64,000 nucleotides of DNA from Streptomyces sp. NBC_01451 (GCF_036227485.1 NZ_CP109479.1:5704001-5768000), one strand, 5' to 3'; positions 16,403-25,695 are shown, counted from the stretch's first letter. The notes: generated from the letters alone by a model not told the origin. Program-made: numbers and translations.

Positions 16403-16785
16403 GGCCAGGTCCGGTCGAGGCCGCCGAGCCGCACGGCGTACGCGGCGGGGCCGCCCTTCTCGACGGCCTGATGGATCGCGCTGCGATGTGCGTCAAGCCG
16501 CTCCACCATCTCCAGACTGCGGAGTTGCTGGTTGTCGAGGTAAAAGAGGACGGCGGAACGTTCGAGGACTGGCTGGATCTCCAGGTCCCGCGTCTTGATA
16601 CGGCCGTCCTTCGACAGCGGAACCCATGCCCTGTCGAGCCCGTACGAGATCCACTCTTCGTCAGGAATTTCCTGCGCGTCCGCCGGGAAGACGTCGACAA
16701 TGCGGTGCACCACCCAGCCGCGCTCCCTCAACTCCTCCGCGACACGGCGTCCCAGGTTCCGGTCGAGAAAGAACTCAGGAAGCAA
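16399..16785 (-). CDS. PIN-like domain protein, putative toxin (VapC45/DUF5615-like)
   Basis: The 128-residue protein starts with MLPEFFLDRNLGRRVAEELRERGW, the hallmark first acidic residue and helix of compact PIN-like nucleases, and has further acidic positions at IPDEEWI and KDGRIKTRD that could complete the metal site. It overlaps the DUF433 gene by 11 bp. DUF433 plus PIN-like pairs are a known toxin-antitoxin arrangement, with the PIN-like protein as an RNase. No toxicity evidence is available from sequence. Confidence 0.78.
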   Translation of the reverse strand: MLPEFFLDRNLGRRVAEELRERGWVVHRIVDVFPADAQEIPDEEWISYGLDRAWVPLSKDGRIKTRDLEIQPVLERSAVLFYLDNQQLRSLEMVERLDAHRSAIHQAVEKGGPAAYAVRLGGLDRTWP

Positions 16786-17428
16786 GGCGCACCACTGCGT
16801 GGCAGAGCAAGTCCACCTGCTCGGGCGTCATGTCGTACTCGTAGGCGATGCCCTCGACGCTCTCACCGGCTTCCCAGAGGTCCGTGACGGACTTGACCGT
16901 GACGCGGTTGGCGGCGATGACCGGCAGGCCGTGCCCGAACCGGGGGTCGAGCACGACGGGTACCGCCTCCCCGTACTGCTTCAGCCGCAGGCTCGCCGGG
17001 TAGTCGTCGTCCTCCCAGGTCAGGTAGCGGAGATACCTTGCCACCACTTCCTGGATGGGCGTCTGACCGTCCCGGGCCCTGCGGAGATCCCCGAAGCCGT
17101 GCTCGACGAAGATGTCCACTCCGTCCGTCGCGATGCGCTTCGAGACAAGACCGTAGGGGGTGTCGAACGCTTTCCGAACGGCTGCGGCGGCCTCCCGGAT
17201 CTCACTCATCCGCAGGCCGAGAGAGCGGAGGGAACGCAGTACGTGGGCCTCGGCCACGGCGATGAAAGGGACGGAGGGCTGCCCGTTGCGGACTGGTTCG
17301 ACGCGGTGCACGAGCGGCGCGCCGGCCGCCGTTCCCTGGAGCCAGCTGGTGAGGGTGGACAACGGGACCTCCAAGTGGGAGGCCGTCTCCGCGGGCGTCA
17401 GAAGTCCGTCGCTGAACCGGTCGACCAT
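16775..17428 (-). CDS. DUF433-type antitoxin with N-terminal MerR/excisionase-like HTH
   Basis: The 217-residue protein has an N-terminal winged-HTH-like stretch (LLTPAETASHLEVPLSTLTSWL) and a C-terminal DUF433 HTH (NRVTVKSVTDLWEAGESVEGI then DMTPEQVDLLCHAV). DUF433 proteins are antitoxins of PIN-like toxins, and this one lies directly before such a gene with an 11-bp overlap. AGGAGG lies just three bases before the ATG at 17428. The unusual length, about twice a minimal DUF433 protein, gives it two DNA-binding regions, which fits autoregulation. Confidence 0.78.
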   Translation of the reverse strand: MVDRFSDGLLTPAETASHLEVPLSTLTSWLQGTAAGAPLVHRVEPVRNGQPSVPFIAVAEAHVLRSLRSLGLRMSEIREAAAAVRKAFDTPYGLVSKRIATDGVDIFVEHGFGDLRRARDGQTPIQEVVARYLRYLTWEDDDYPASLRLKQYGEAVPVVLDPRFGHGLPVIAANRVTVKSVTDLWEAGESVEGIAYEYDMTPEQVDLLCHAVVRLAS

Positions 17429-17547
17429 GACCCTCCTCTCGTCGATCCCAGGATTCGCATGCTTGCACACCCAACTCGTCGACTGTGTGCCATGACGGCA
17501 TGCGCCCATCGCGTGGTGCCGCGCCTTGCTACCGGCTCCCCGAGCCA

Positions 17548-18510
17548 TCAGGCCGCCTCGGCTGTCCTGCAGTCGCGGCACGCGGAGGGCCCCGCCGCCC
17601 GGAACGCCCGTTCGCAGCCGTCGCAGGTCTGCCAGCGGAGGGTGAGGGGCAAGGGTGTGGCGGCCGGGAGGGTGCTCGGGGGTGCCGGGAGCGGGGCTTC
17701 GCGCAGCCGGTACGCCAGTACGCGTGCCGGGCGGGCACGGAAGGGGGAGGGCAGGCTGGTGGTGAGCGCCTCGGTGATCTCCTCGGGGCGGAGTCCCTGC
17801 GCGAGCCACCCGCTGACCGCCGGGGCCAGCTCGGCGACCTCGCTGCGGGACAGGATGAGCCTGCGGTCGACGATACGGAGCGAGGCGAGGATGACGACGG
17901 CCTGCGGGTCGGCATCGTCGAGGCCGAGCGGGGGAGGGGGAGGGGGTGTGGGCGTTGGAGGAGACGGCGGAGCAACGGGCGGGAGACTCGCGGGAGTTGC
18001 CGTCGGCTTGTTGTTCTCGGCGGGCATGGGCTCCGGTTCGGGCTCGGGCCTGCGCTTCGCCGGTCGGGTGGGCGGCTGCGGAGCACGCGGCGCCCGGTCA
18101 CCGGCGTCGCGCGGTACGTCGTAGAAGAAGGTCTGGGTGCGTACCTTGCCGTTCGGCCCCCTCACCCGGCGCCGTTCCAGATGGCCCGCCTCCTCCAACT
18201 CCCGTAGCGCACGCGAGATCAGGATCTCGCCCTCGTCGAAGTGGGCGCAGAGCGCGGCGATGCTGATGCGGGCGCCGTCGGGGACGGAGAGGATGTAGGC
18301 CGCGACGCCGATGGTGACCGCGCTGCCGCGCCGCTGGGCGAGGGCGTTGGAGATCACGGTGAAGTTGGCGGCGAGGCGGGTGCGCACGTGGATCACACCG
18401 TAGGTGGGGGTGTCCGGGGAGCCCGGGGAGTCCGGTGTGTTCGATGAGCCCAGTGAACTCGTCGCGCCGGAGTTGGCGCACGAGGGCGCGTTAGACTGCG
18501 TTTCAGCCAT
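17548..18510 (-). CDS. Winged-helix DNA-binding protein with Pro-rich linker and C-terminal zinc-ribbon-like end
   Basis: The 320-residue product has a wHTH at residues 38-115 (IGVAAYILSVPDGARISIAAL, then ISRALRELEEAGHLERRRVRG), a long Pro/Ala/Glu-rich linker of about 70 residues, a helical domain, and a final WQTCDGCERAFRAAG with SACRDC, a CxxC...CxxC metal-site pattern. Proteins of this architecture occur in many copies in Streptomyces genomes and are annotated as helix-turn-helix proteins of unknown target. It stands alone, with 120 bp to the DUF433 gene. Confidence 0.8.
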   Translation of the reverse strand: MAETQSNAPSCANSGATSSLGSSNTPDSPGSPDTPTYGVIHVRTRLAANFTVISNALAQRRGSAVTIGVAAYILSVPDGARISIAALCAHFDEGEILISRALRELEEAGHLERRRVRGPNGKVRTQTFFYDVPRDAGDRAPRAPQPPTRPAKRRPEPEPEPMPAENNKPTATPASLPPVAPPSPPTPTPPPPPPLGLDDADPQAVVILASLRIVDRRLILSRSEVAELAPAVSGWLAQGLRPEEITEALTTSLPSPFRARPARVLAYRLREAPLPAPPSTLPAATPLPLTLRWQTCDGCERAFRAAGPSACRDCRTAEAA

Positions 18511-18779
18511 TGGGAAGGTATCGCTTCCTGAGCGGTCAGGCCCTCGTCCAGGATTGCCGTCCTGGCGGGGGCCGTCGTCTTTGTGAGGTTGTTTCGGGGA
18601 ACGTAACTCTCCGCACCCACTCACCGCAACCGCGTCACTCCTGAGGGTGAACAGGGGCACGCGGGGGCGGACGAGCGTGAACGGGCGGGAGGGAGGAGGT
18701 AGTTGGTTCTTTTCCCAAAGTCCTTTAGGGGGAGGGTCGTTGCCGCCCGCATCCCGGCGCACGAGGACCCGGTGCGACC

Positions 18780-19568
18780 TCAGCGCCGGTCGGCGGGCCA
18801 GTGCGGGTCCTGGTAACGGGCTGGGCCGGTGAGGCCGATCAGCCTTACCAGGTGCAGGAGTTCCCCGGTCGCGTCGTCCTGGGCGTGCAGCCGTGCGGGG
18901 GCGCGGCGGACCAGCCAGGCCGAGAGTTCGGTGCGCGCGGCGTCCACGTCGTCGTCCTCCCACAGCCACATGTTCCAGGGAAGCTCGTCTCTCAGCAGGT
19001 CGTACTCCCACACCGCAGCAGCTTCCGCCAAGTGCCGGTCGGCCACCGGGTGGTCGAGTCCCTCCCAGACCGTGAGCCATGGGCCGATGACGCCGGACGC
19101 CTCGGTGCACAGCGCGAGGAGTTCGTGCGCGGGGGCAACGGGAGCCGGGTCGGTGAGGCTGTGGGCCCACCAGGCGTGCAGGAACTCCCACACCACCGTG
19201 CTCTGGTGCACGGGCCACCGGTGCAAGTGGCCACGAGAGAAGGAACGTCCGACCTCGTCCATGAGGTACGGCTGCACGAGACCGCCGACCAGCGCTCTGG
19301 CGAACTGGGGCAGGACGCGGCGCAGTACCGCGCCGTGATCATCCCAGTCGGGGGCATGCCAAGTGCGGTACAGCAGGTGCGGGTCGAGTTCCACGTCCGG
19401 GACCTTCAGCAGCGCGAGCTCTTCCTCGCTGCCCCAGTGGCACTCGCACTGAGCCTCGTCGGCGCGGGCGGTCATCCCGCGGAAGGTGACATCCAGGCGG
19501 TCCAGGGCGCGGTCGAGCCGGAGTCGCGTGGGGGGAATGTCGTCGACGTTCGTCGTTGCCGGGTTCAT
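18780..19568 (-). CDS. Conserved hypothetical protein (Trp-rich, helical)
   Basis: The 262-residue protein is not recognised. It is rich in Trp and acidic residues (WDDHGAVLRRVLPQF, WNMWLWEDDDVD) and appears all-helical and soluble. There is no signal peptide. An ATG at 19568 starts the frame and codon bias is strong throughout. It has no operon partner: 216 bp separate it from the Nudix gene end and 269 bp lie between it and the wHTH gene. Confidence 0.72.
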   Translation of the reverse strand: MNPATTNVDDIPPTRLRLDRALDRLDVTFRGMTARADEAQCECHWGSEEELALLKVPDVELDPHLLYRTWHAPDWDDHGAVLRRVLPQFARALVGGLVQPYLMDEVGRSFSRGHLHRWPVHQSTVVWEFLHAWWAHSLTDPAPVAPAHELLALCTEASGVIGPWLTVWEGLDHPVADRHLAEAAAVWEYDLLRDELPWNMWLWEDDDVDAARTELSAWLVRRAPARLHAQDDATGELLHLVRLIGLTGPARYQDPHWPADRR

Positions 19569-19784
19569 CGTGTCGGCACAGCCTCAGGGGACTCCAGGTG
19601 GCTTCCGCCAGCCGAAGATTGCGACCCTACCGGCCCCGGCCGTGGTCGTCACCGGGGTTTGCTCTCCATCGATCCGGTGAACAGGTTCGACCTCGGCTTC
19701 AGAGCACGCAGGGGACAGGGCACATAGGGGACAGGTCGCAACCCGCGAGAAAATTCGGGGGCGGCGATCCGCACCGTGACGCCG

Positions 19785-20348
19785 TTACGGCGAAGGCGAG
19801 TTCACGCTCGGGCGCGGAGCGGTGTTCGCGGCCTGCCTCCAGCCGGCCAGCGAAACCAGCGGCCCGCCGTCGAGATGGGAGCGCAGCGCGCCCGCACTCG
19901 TACCCACGAACTCCGCCGGAAGGGCGCCGACTTCGACCCAGCGGACCTCGGCGTGCTTGTCGGGTTCGCGGTTCTCCGGCTCGCCGGTCCAGTCGTGTGC
20001 GGCGAAGACGACGGTGAGGTAGCCGTTGGGGATTTCGGCTCCCTCCGCGCCGTGGACCACGTGGGCGACCTCCAGATCCTCCGGCCGCACGGTGAGCCCG
20101 GTCTCCTCGTACAGCTCGCGCACCGCCGTGTCGGTGATCGGTTCGCCGGATTCCCTCTTGCCCATGGGCAGATCCCACATCCCCTGGCCGAACCTGGCAC
20201 GCGGTCCGCGCTGAAGGAGGACGACACGGCCGGCCGTCCGGTCGTGCACGATGACGGCCGCCACCAGCACGGTCATGGAGTCGAGGGCGGGCGCGAGGGT
20301 GTTGGACTGATCGGCAATCGGCGGCTGGGGCACTTCGTGTTCCTTCAC
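19785..20348 (-). CDS. Nudix hydrolase
   Basis: The 187-residue protein has a complete Nudix box at residues 63-85 (GKRESGEPITDTAVRELYEE then TGL), with all conserved Gly, Glu, Arg and Glu residues, so it should cleave nucleoside diphosphates linked to another group using Mg2+. The preceding QRGPRARFGQGMWDLPMG is typical of MutT/ADP-ribose-type members. A GTG start at 20348 overlaps the stop of the upstream small gene (GTGA), so the two form an operon. The exact substrate is unknown. Confidence 0.92.
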   Translation of the reverse strand: MKEHEVPQPPIADQSNTLAPALDSMTVLVAAVIVHDRTAGRVVLLQRGPRARFGQGMWDLPMGKRESGEPITDTAVRELYEETGLTVRPEDLEVAHVVHGAEGAEIPNGYLTVVFAAHDWTGEPENREPDKHAEVRWVEVGALPAEFVGTSAGALRSHLDGGPLVSLAGWRQAANTAPRPSVNSPSP

Positions 20349-20671
20349 GTTCCTGATTCATGGGCCAGTTGAACGAGCCCTTCGATCGAGGCCAGGGCGG
20401 CCCGAAGGGCTGGATCGGGGGCCGGAGTGGTGGTCAGCAGAAGCACCTGGAACACAGCGTGTTCGGGGAATAGCAGGTCGTCCTCGTCGTCGCCCGGTAT
20501 CGAGTTGGGCTGGATCTCGATCTCACGGCCGGGGCTCTTCGCGAGGTGGTACACACCCAGGTAGTCGCTCTCGCGCTCGGTGAAAGCCACCCCCAGGCGG
20601 TCGCTGACGAGCCGGACCAGTTCGTCGGGGGTGTGGGTGCTGGTGCCGTAGGTGTGGTGGTGGTCGGTCAT
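20345..20671 (-). CDS. Small conserved hypothetical protein coupled to Nudix gene
   Basis: This is a 108-residue soluble protein with a His-rich start (MTDHHHTYGTSTH), a helix with LVRLVSDRLGVAFTERESDYLGVY, and an acidic centre. It resembles the small immunity-like or adaptor proteins that streptomycetes encode in number, but I cannot name the family. It shares a 4-bp overlap with the Nudix gene and so is co-translated with it. Confidence 0.7.
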   Translation of the reverse strand: MTDHHHTYGTSTHTPDELVRLVSDRLGVAFTERESDYLGVYHLAKSPGREIEIQPNSIPGDDEDDLLFPEHAVFQVLLLTTTPAPDPALRAALASIEGLVQLAHESGT

Positions 20672-20769
20672 GGTGCGCCGGAGTCTAGGGCTACCCACTG
20701 ACATCGGGTTCCGTCCCCTGATCCGCACCGGCGACGTCCCCCTCGTACCCGTCCTCCCCCGGAGGGCCC

Positions 20770-22029
20770 TCACCCCCGTCGCAGCAGTGGCCGTTCCACC
20801 AGCGCGTACGACGCGAGGGCTGCCGCGGCCGTCGCCACCATGCCCATCGGCAGCAACTGGTCGTCGGGGACGCCGAGGTCGGAGAGGAGGCGGATGACGG
20901 GGTAGTGCCACAGGTACATCCCGTAGCTGAGGTTGCGGCCCACCCAGGCCAGGGCTCCGATCGAGAGGAGGCGGGACGGCCACGACCCCGGGAGCTGGTC
21001 CAGGGTCGCGACCACCGTGGCTGTCAGGACGGCGGCGACCATGAAGCCGGCCGTGTACCAGACGGGGTTCCACGCGCTCGCCCCGGCGATCGGGATCTGC
21101 CAGGCGACCAGGGCCAGCAGGGCGAGCGCGGGCCAGCACAGGCGTCCGGCCCAGCGGCGGAGCAGCGCCAGGCGGGGGTCGTCGGCGCGCAGGCGGGCCA
21201 GGACCACGGCCAGCAGGGCACCGATCAGGAGCTGGTCGGCGCGGGTGTCGGGGCCGTTGTAGATGCGGTGGGCCGCCGTGGGGTCCCAGAGGGCGAGGCG
21301 CCACAGCAGCGGCAGGACGCACAGGGCTGCCACCCAGGCCAGTGCCCTGCGTGCCGTGGTGTGCCGTAGAAGCAGCAGGAACAGGATCGGCCAGGCCAGG
21401 TAGAACTGCTCCTCCACCCCCAGGGACCAGGTGTGGCTGAGGGGTGCGGTGAGGTCGGAGTACGCGCCTGACTCACCCGCCCGTACGAGGTTGACCACCG
21501 ACACCGCCGCCAGCGCCGCCGCCTTCCACGCCCCGTCGAACAGCGGCAGCGGTAGCGCCAGGGAGAGGAGCGCGGTGACCGCGCACATCGTGAGCATGGC
21601 CGGCCCGAGCCGCAGCCACCGCCGCCTGTAGAACGACCGCAGACGGATACCGCCGGTGCGGGCGTACTCGGCGATCAGCAGCCGGGTGATGACGAAACCG
21701 CTGAGCGTGAAGAAGACGTCCACGCCGACCGAGCCGCCGGGAACCAGATCCGGCTTCACGTGGTACACGATCACCAGGACCACCGCGACCGTCCGCAGCC
21801 CGTCCAGCCCCGCCACCCGCCCACGACCACGCAGCGCCGACGGAAATCCCCGCCCACCACCGGATCTGCGCCGAGGTTCCGCCACCGGCCCGCGCGGGTC
21901 CCGCGCGCTCCGCTCCGTGACCGCGTCAGTACCGGCCACGGCGGTCACGGTGTCAGCGGCGGCTACGGCGTCAGCGGTGTCTGCGGCGTCAACGGTGTCT
22001 ACCGTGCTCCGGTCGGTGGGGGTGCTCAT
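20770..22029 (-). CDS. Acyltransferase-3 family membrane protein (OafA/YrhL-like)
   Basis: The 419-residue integral membrane protein has about ten hydrophobic segments. After an Ala/Thr-rich cytoplasmic head comes the family's opening motif GLDGLRTVAVVLVIVYHV (catalytic His in YHV near residue 90), then GVDVFFTLSGFVITRLL and the SHTWSLGVEEQFYLAWPIL motif with the conserved Glu. The family moves acyl groups to cell-surface sugars or small molecules. The ATG at 22029 follows no strong ribosome site. It is divergent from the AI-2E gene. Confidence 0.92.
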   Translation of the reverse strand: MSTPTDRSTVDTVDAADTADAVAAADTVTAVAGTDAVTERSARDPRGPVAEPRRRSGGGRGFPSALRGRGRVAGLDGLRTVAVVLVIVYHVKPDLVPGGSVGVDVFFTLSGFVITRLLIAEYARTGGIRLRSFYRRRWLRLGPAMLTMCAVTALLSLALPLPLFDGAWKAAALAAVSVVNLVRAGESGAYSDLTAPLSHTWSLGVEEQFYLAWPILFLLLLRHTTARRALAWVAALCVLPLLWRLALWDPTAAHRIYNGPDTRADQLLIGALLAVVLARLRADDPRLALLRRWAGRLCWPALALLALVAWQIPIAGASAWNPVWYTAGFMVAAVLTATVVATLDQLPGSWPSRLLSIGALAWVGRNLSYGMYLWHYPVIRLLSDLGVPDDQLLPMGMVATAAAALASYALVERPLLRRG

Positions 22030-22297
22030 AACGTCCGCGCCTGCCCCGCCTCGGCGGCGCCACACCCGTCCTTATGGTCTCCACAGTTTCGGCGCCGCCT
22101 TCCGGATGCCGTGCCTCCACCCGGATTCCACCCGCGGTTCGTCCGAACCCCACCCGGACTCCACCCGTCCCCGACGGCCTCCACGCGTCCTCTCAACCCT
22201 GCGGGGCCCGCGCAGGTCTACCCTTTCGCCGCGGCACAGCACGACCTTCGAAGCGCCGTGGCCAGCGGTCATGCGGGTGAGCGGAGACGAAAACAGG

Positions 22298-23506
22298 ATG
22301 AACAGTCGTACGGGAGCCCCTCGGCGCGTCGGCGCGGGCCGGAACAGCCGGCCGGGGCAACGCGGCACACGGATACACCGGACGCGTACGACCGTACGCC
22401 CCACGGGTGTGTTCAAGGACACGCCGGTCCGTGCCGACAGCCGCAGCGCCCCCCTGCTGTCGGGGCCCGCCCGGCGCATCGCCGCCGGAAGCGTGCTGCT
22501 GCTTCTGGTGAGCGGTGTGATCACCGTGGGTGTGTGGTTCTGCATCACGTTCCAGACCGCCGTCACCCCGGTGCTTCTCGCGCTGCTCCTGTCGGCCCTG
22601 CTCGGCCCGTTCTACCGGCGGCTGGTCCGGATGAGGTTCAACAAGTCGCTCGCCGCCGGGCTGACCTGCGTCGCCGTGATCCTGGTCATGGGCGGGGCCG
22701 CGTACATCGTGGTGAACGCCCTGCTCGACACCGGTGACCAGATCATCGACTCGCTGCGGGACGCGGCGAAGGACCTCAGCGAGCGGTTCGACGTGGTCGG
22801 CACCGCCCTGGACGACCTCGCCACGAACGCCCAGGACCTGCTGTCCAAGTTCGGCGGTACCGCGGTCTCCGGTGTGCTGAGCGGCGTCAGCATGCTCACC
22901 GAGATGATCGCCACCGGAACGCTCGCGATCCTGCTCCTGTTCTTCTTCCTCCGTGACTCCGACCGGGCCGTCGCCTCACTGCACTCGCTTGCGCCCCGCG
23001 GCTCCGGTGCGACCCTGGAGGTCATGGCCCGCCGCGCCTTCCAGGCGATCGAGGGCTTCATGCTGGGTACGACGATCGTCGCGTTCATCGACGCCGTCTG
23101 CATCACCGTCGGCCTGCTGATCCTCCAGGTGCCGGGTGCCGTCGGCCTCGGGGCGCTGGTGTTCATCGGCGCGTACATCCCGTACCTGGGCGCCTTCCTG
23201 TCGGGTGCGGTCGCGGTCCTCGTCTCGTTCGCGGACGGCGGGCTCACCACCGCGCTGTGGGTCCTCGGCGTGGTCACCCTCGTCCAGCTCCTGGAGGGGA
23301 ACGTGTTCCAGCCGATGATCCAGAGCCGCACGCTCCAGATGCACCCGGCGATCATCCTCCTCGCCCTCACCGCGGGCGCCTCCCTCGCGGGCATCCTCGG
23401 CATGCTCCTGGCCGTACCGCTGACGGCGGCGGCGTTCGGCGTGCTCTCGGAGATGCGGGGGCGGTACGAGGAAGGGGTGAGCGCGGGCGTCGGCGCGACG
23501 CGCTGA
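22298..23506 (+). CDS. AI-2E family transporter (putative permease)
   Basis: The 402-residue protein carries a basic, disordered N-terminus of about 55 residues, then the family's membrane layout: two N-terminal helices (VLLLLVSGVITVGVWF), a long soluble helical hairpin (DQIIDSLRDAAKDLSERFD), and a C-terminal bundle with GALVFIGAYIPYLGAFLSG and NVFQPMIQ, both signature stretches. Members export small molecules or act as ion antiporters, and autoinducer-2 is only the name-giving case. The ATG at 22298 is preferred, with GGAG about 12 bases upstream; an in-frame ATG at 22271 would add nine residues. Confidence 0.9.
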   Translation: MNSRTGAPRRVGAGRNSRPGQRGTRIHRTRTTVRPTGVFKDTPVRADSRSAPLLSGPARRIAAGSVLLLLVSGVITVGVWFCITFQTAVTPVLLALLLSALLGPFYRRLVRMRFNKSLAAGLTCVAVILVMGGAAYIVVNALLDTGDQIIDSLRDAAKDLSERFDVVGTALDDLATNAQDLLSKFGGTAVSGVLSGVSMLTEMIATGTLAILLLFFFLRDSDRAVASLHSLAPRGSGATLEVMARRAFQAIEGFMLGTTIVAFIDAVCITVGLLILQVPGAVGLGALVFIGAYIPYLGAFLSGAVAVLVSFADGGLTTALWVLGVVTLVQLLEGNVFQPMIQSRTLQMHPAIILLALTAGASLAGILGMLLAVPLTAAAFGVLSEMRGRYEEGVSAGVGATR

Positions 23507-23736
23507 CCACCGCCCCGTCGCCCGGCGGGCCGTCGCCTTCACCCACCGGACGACCCGTATGGCCACCACCCGCGACCCCGTGGGTGCGCGGCGCGCGTAA
23601 CATCGCGCTTCCGCTGCTGGGCCGCACCGCCATGCCGAGGAAGCTCGCGACCGGGTCGGCGGAACTCGACTACCGCTGACGCGAACACCGCACTACCGCT
23701 GGCTCAACTACCGTTGAGGGGAAGGAAATCGAAGGC

Positions 23737-24276
23737 GTGGAGACGGCGAGGCTGCTGATCCGGAGGTTCACCGCGGCGGACGCGCCGGCCCTGGCGGCGT
23801 ACCGGTCCGACCCCGAGGTGAGCCGGTACCAGTCCTGGGAATCGCCGGTGCCGTCGGCGGAGGCCGAGCGGCTGGCCGCCACGTTCTCGGCCGGGGACCC
23901 CCGCGCTCCGGGGTGGTTCCAGTACGCCGTCGAGCGACGGGACGTTCCGGGGCTGATCGGCGACGTCGGGGTGTGCCGCAGCGAGGACGGACGCCAGGCC
24001 GAGCTGGGCTTCACGTTCGCTCCGGAGTTCCAGGGTCACGGGTACGCCACCGAGGCCGTCGCGCGGCTGGTGCGGTTCCTGCTGCTGGAGGAGGACCTGC
24101 ACAGGGTCTCGGCCGCCTGCGACGGACGCAACGTCCGCTCGGCGCGACTGCTGGAGCGGGTGGGCTTCCGCCGCGAGGGTCACCTCGTCCGGAGCACCTG
24201 GATCAAGGGGGAGTGGACCGACGATCTCCTCTTCGGCCTGCTGGCGGCGGAGTACGGGACGGTTCCCTCCGACTGA
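23737..24276 (+). CDS. GNAT family N-acetyltransferase
   Basis: The 179-residue product begins METARLLIRRFTAADAPALA and contains the acetyl-CoA binding stretch APEFQGHGYATEAVARLVRF and the closing NVRSARLLERVGFRREGHLV. These are all hallmarks of RimJ/RimL-type acetyltransferases, many of which confer resistance to or modify amine-bearing metabolites. The GTG start at 23737 follows GGGGAAGGAAATCGAAGG. It stands alone, 230 bp after the AI-2E gene. Confidence 0.9.
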   Translation: METARLLIRRFTAADAPALAAYRSDPEVSRYQSWESPVPSAEAERLAATFSAGDPRAPGWFQYAVERRDVPGLIGDVGVCRSEDGRQAELGFTFAPEFQGHGYATEAVARLVRFLLLEEDLHRVSAACDGRNVRSARLLERVGFRREGHLVRSTWIKGEWTDDLLFGLLAAEYGTVPSD

Positions 24277-24301
24277 GGCGGGCCGGGGCCGAGCGACCGG
24301 C

Positions 24302-24332
24302 CTGTCCGGTGTCGTCCCCGCCGACCGGACAG
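24302..24332. terminator. Hairpin after the GNAT gene (candidate terminator)
   Basis: CTGTCCGGT (24302-24310) pairs perfectly with ACCGGACAG (24324-24332) across a 13-base loop, 26 bp after the GNAT stop. There is no T-run, which is common for GC-rich actinobacterial terminators. Confidence 0.45.
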
Positions 24333-24400
24333 ACCCTGGCCCATCAACACCACGAGGCACAGCACGGGGCTCACCACGAGGCAGTGACTGTCTGGAGGCG

Positions 24401-24748
24401 CTAGAGGCGGAGCATGCGCTGGGTGATCTCCCGGTACTGCCGCAGTGCGAGCCGGAGTTCGTCGGACTGGGTTTCGGGGTTCTGGTCCTGCCAGCCGGCG
24501 CGGAGGAGGGTCCGGTGTTCCGCGAGGGCGTTCACCAGCTGGGCGGTGGCTTCGTCGTAGGCGCTCTCGGCCTCTTCCAGCGCCTTGAGCGGGGTGTCGG
24601 CGAAGGTGTTGAGGGCGTGCTGGAGGCGTTGGAGGACCTTGTCCTGCTCGTCCGCCGGGAGCAGTGGCTCCGGGCCCGGCCGACGCCGCTCGGCAGAGCC
24701 CCGGGTCTGGCTCGCGGGCTGCTGGGCGCGTGTCTGGTCGTACATCAT
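24401..24748 (-). CDS. Small coiled-coil hypothetical protein
   Basis: The 115-residue protein is mostly helical with heptad-like spacing (VLQRLQHALNTFADTPLKAL, SAYDEATAQLVNALAEH), so it probably dimerises. There is no signal or membrane segment. ATGATG at 24748/24745 offers two starts. It lies downstream of the first GAF-ANTAR pair on the same strand, 183 bp away. The function is unknown. Confidence 0.65.
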   Translation of the reverse strand: MMYDQTRAQQPASQTRGSAERRRPGPEPLLPADEQDKVLQRLQHALNTFADTPLKALEEAESAYDEATAQLVNALAEHRTLLRAGWQDQNPETQSDELRLALRQYREITQRMLRL

Positions 24749-24931
24749 CGGGGATCGCTTCCATTCCGTCCGAAGGCACCGCAGGCATCTGAAGGCGTCC
24801 GATGGCGCCTGCGGTCAGGTGTCCGGTGTCCGGTGTCGTTGCTCACCAGGAACGGCACCGGTAACGGAGCCGGTGCACGAGGTGCTCCCGATGACCTCAC
24901 GCTACTCCCCGAAGCGGAGATGTGAGGCCGG

Positions 24932-25690
24932 TCAGGCGCGCTGGTCGCCGGGCCGGCCCGGCACCGGAGCGGGGATGGCCGAGGTGTCGAAGCCGCCCGT
25001 GATGATCTGCGCGGCAAGGTCGGACAGGCGCAGGTGACGGGCGCGGGCGTACGACCGGAACGCCTCGAAGGCATCGTCCACGGAGGTGTCCCAGCGTTCC
25101 GCCAGGACACCCTTGACCTGCTCGATCAGGACCCTGCTGGTCAGCGCGCTCTCCAGCTGGTTGTTCTCCACGTGCGACTGCTCCAGCGTGCGCTGCTGGA
25201 GGATCGTGATGGTGGCCACGTCGGCGAGGGCCTGGGCGAGTGCGATGTCGTCGTCGCCGAGGTGGTGCGGGGTGGTCTGGAAGAGGTTGAGGGCGCCGAC
25301 GACCCGGTTGCGCAGGCGCAGCGGGATGGCGTGGGTGGCCACGTATCCCGTCTCGCGGGCCTGTTGGGCGAAGCGTGGCCAGCCGGCCGCGGTCTGCGGC
25401 CGGGTCAGGTCGATGTTCGTGCGGGGGAGGCCGGTGCGGCAGCACTCGACGCAGGGACCCTGGTCGTGCTGGAGCGCGAAGAGTTCCAGCAGCCGGGTGT
25501 GCTCGTCGGAGGCGGCGATGACCTGCAGTTCACCGTGCGCGTCGGCGAGCAGGATCCCGGCCGCCGACACGTCGAGCAGTTCGACGCAGCGTGCGCACAG
25601 CCGGTGCAGCAGGTCGATCACGTCGAAGTCCTCGACGAGGGAGTCCGCGATCTCCACGAAGATCTCGGCCAGACGTCGTTCACGGGCCAT
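24932..25690 (-). CDS. GAF-ANTAR antitermination regulator (cassette 1, type A)
   Basis: The 252-residue protein has a GAF sensor domain at residues 15-150 (LLDVSAAGILLADAHGEL and the Cys-rich GPCVECCRTG) and a C-terminal ANTAR RNA-binding three-helix domain (LIEQVKGVLAERWDTSVDDA, AFRSYARARHLRLSDLA). ANTAR proteins bind paired hexaloop hairpins in nascent RNA and prevent termination. The ATG at 25690 is favoured by a ribosome site at good distance; ATG 25699 would make a 4-bp overlap with the upstream gene. It is closely similar to the protein at 28246-28962. The two neighbouring Cys in the GAF pocket could bind a metal or sense redox. Confidence 0.9.
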   Translation of the reverse strand: MARERRLAEIFVEIADSLVEDFDVIDLLHRLCARCVELLDVSAAGILLADAHGELQVIAASDEHTRLLELFALQHDQGPCVECCRTGLPRTNIDLTRPQTAAGWPRFAQQARETGYVATHAIPLRLRNRVVGALNLFQTTPHHLGDDDIALAQALADVATITILQQRTLEQSHVENNQLESALTSRVLIEQVKGVLAERWDTSVDDAFEAFRSYARARHLRLSDLAAQIITGGFDTSAIPAPVPGRPGDQRA

Positions 25691-25695
25691 GCCGA

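Noticed and set aside
16399..16785. Classical VapC
   Set aside because: The N-terminal FFLDRNL pattern and the DUF433 partner fit the PIN-like VapC45/DUF5615 type rather than classical VapC with an AbrB or RHH antitoxin.
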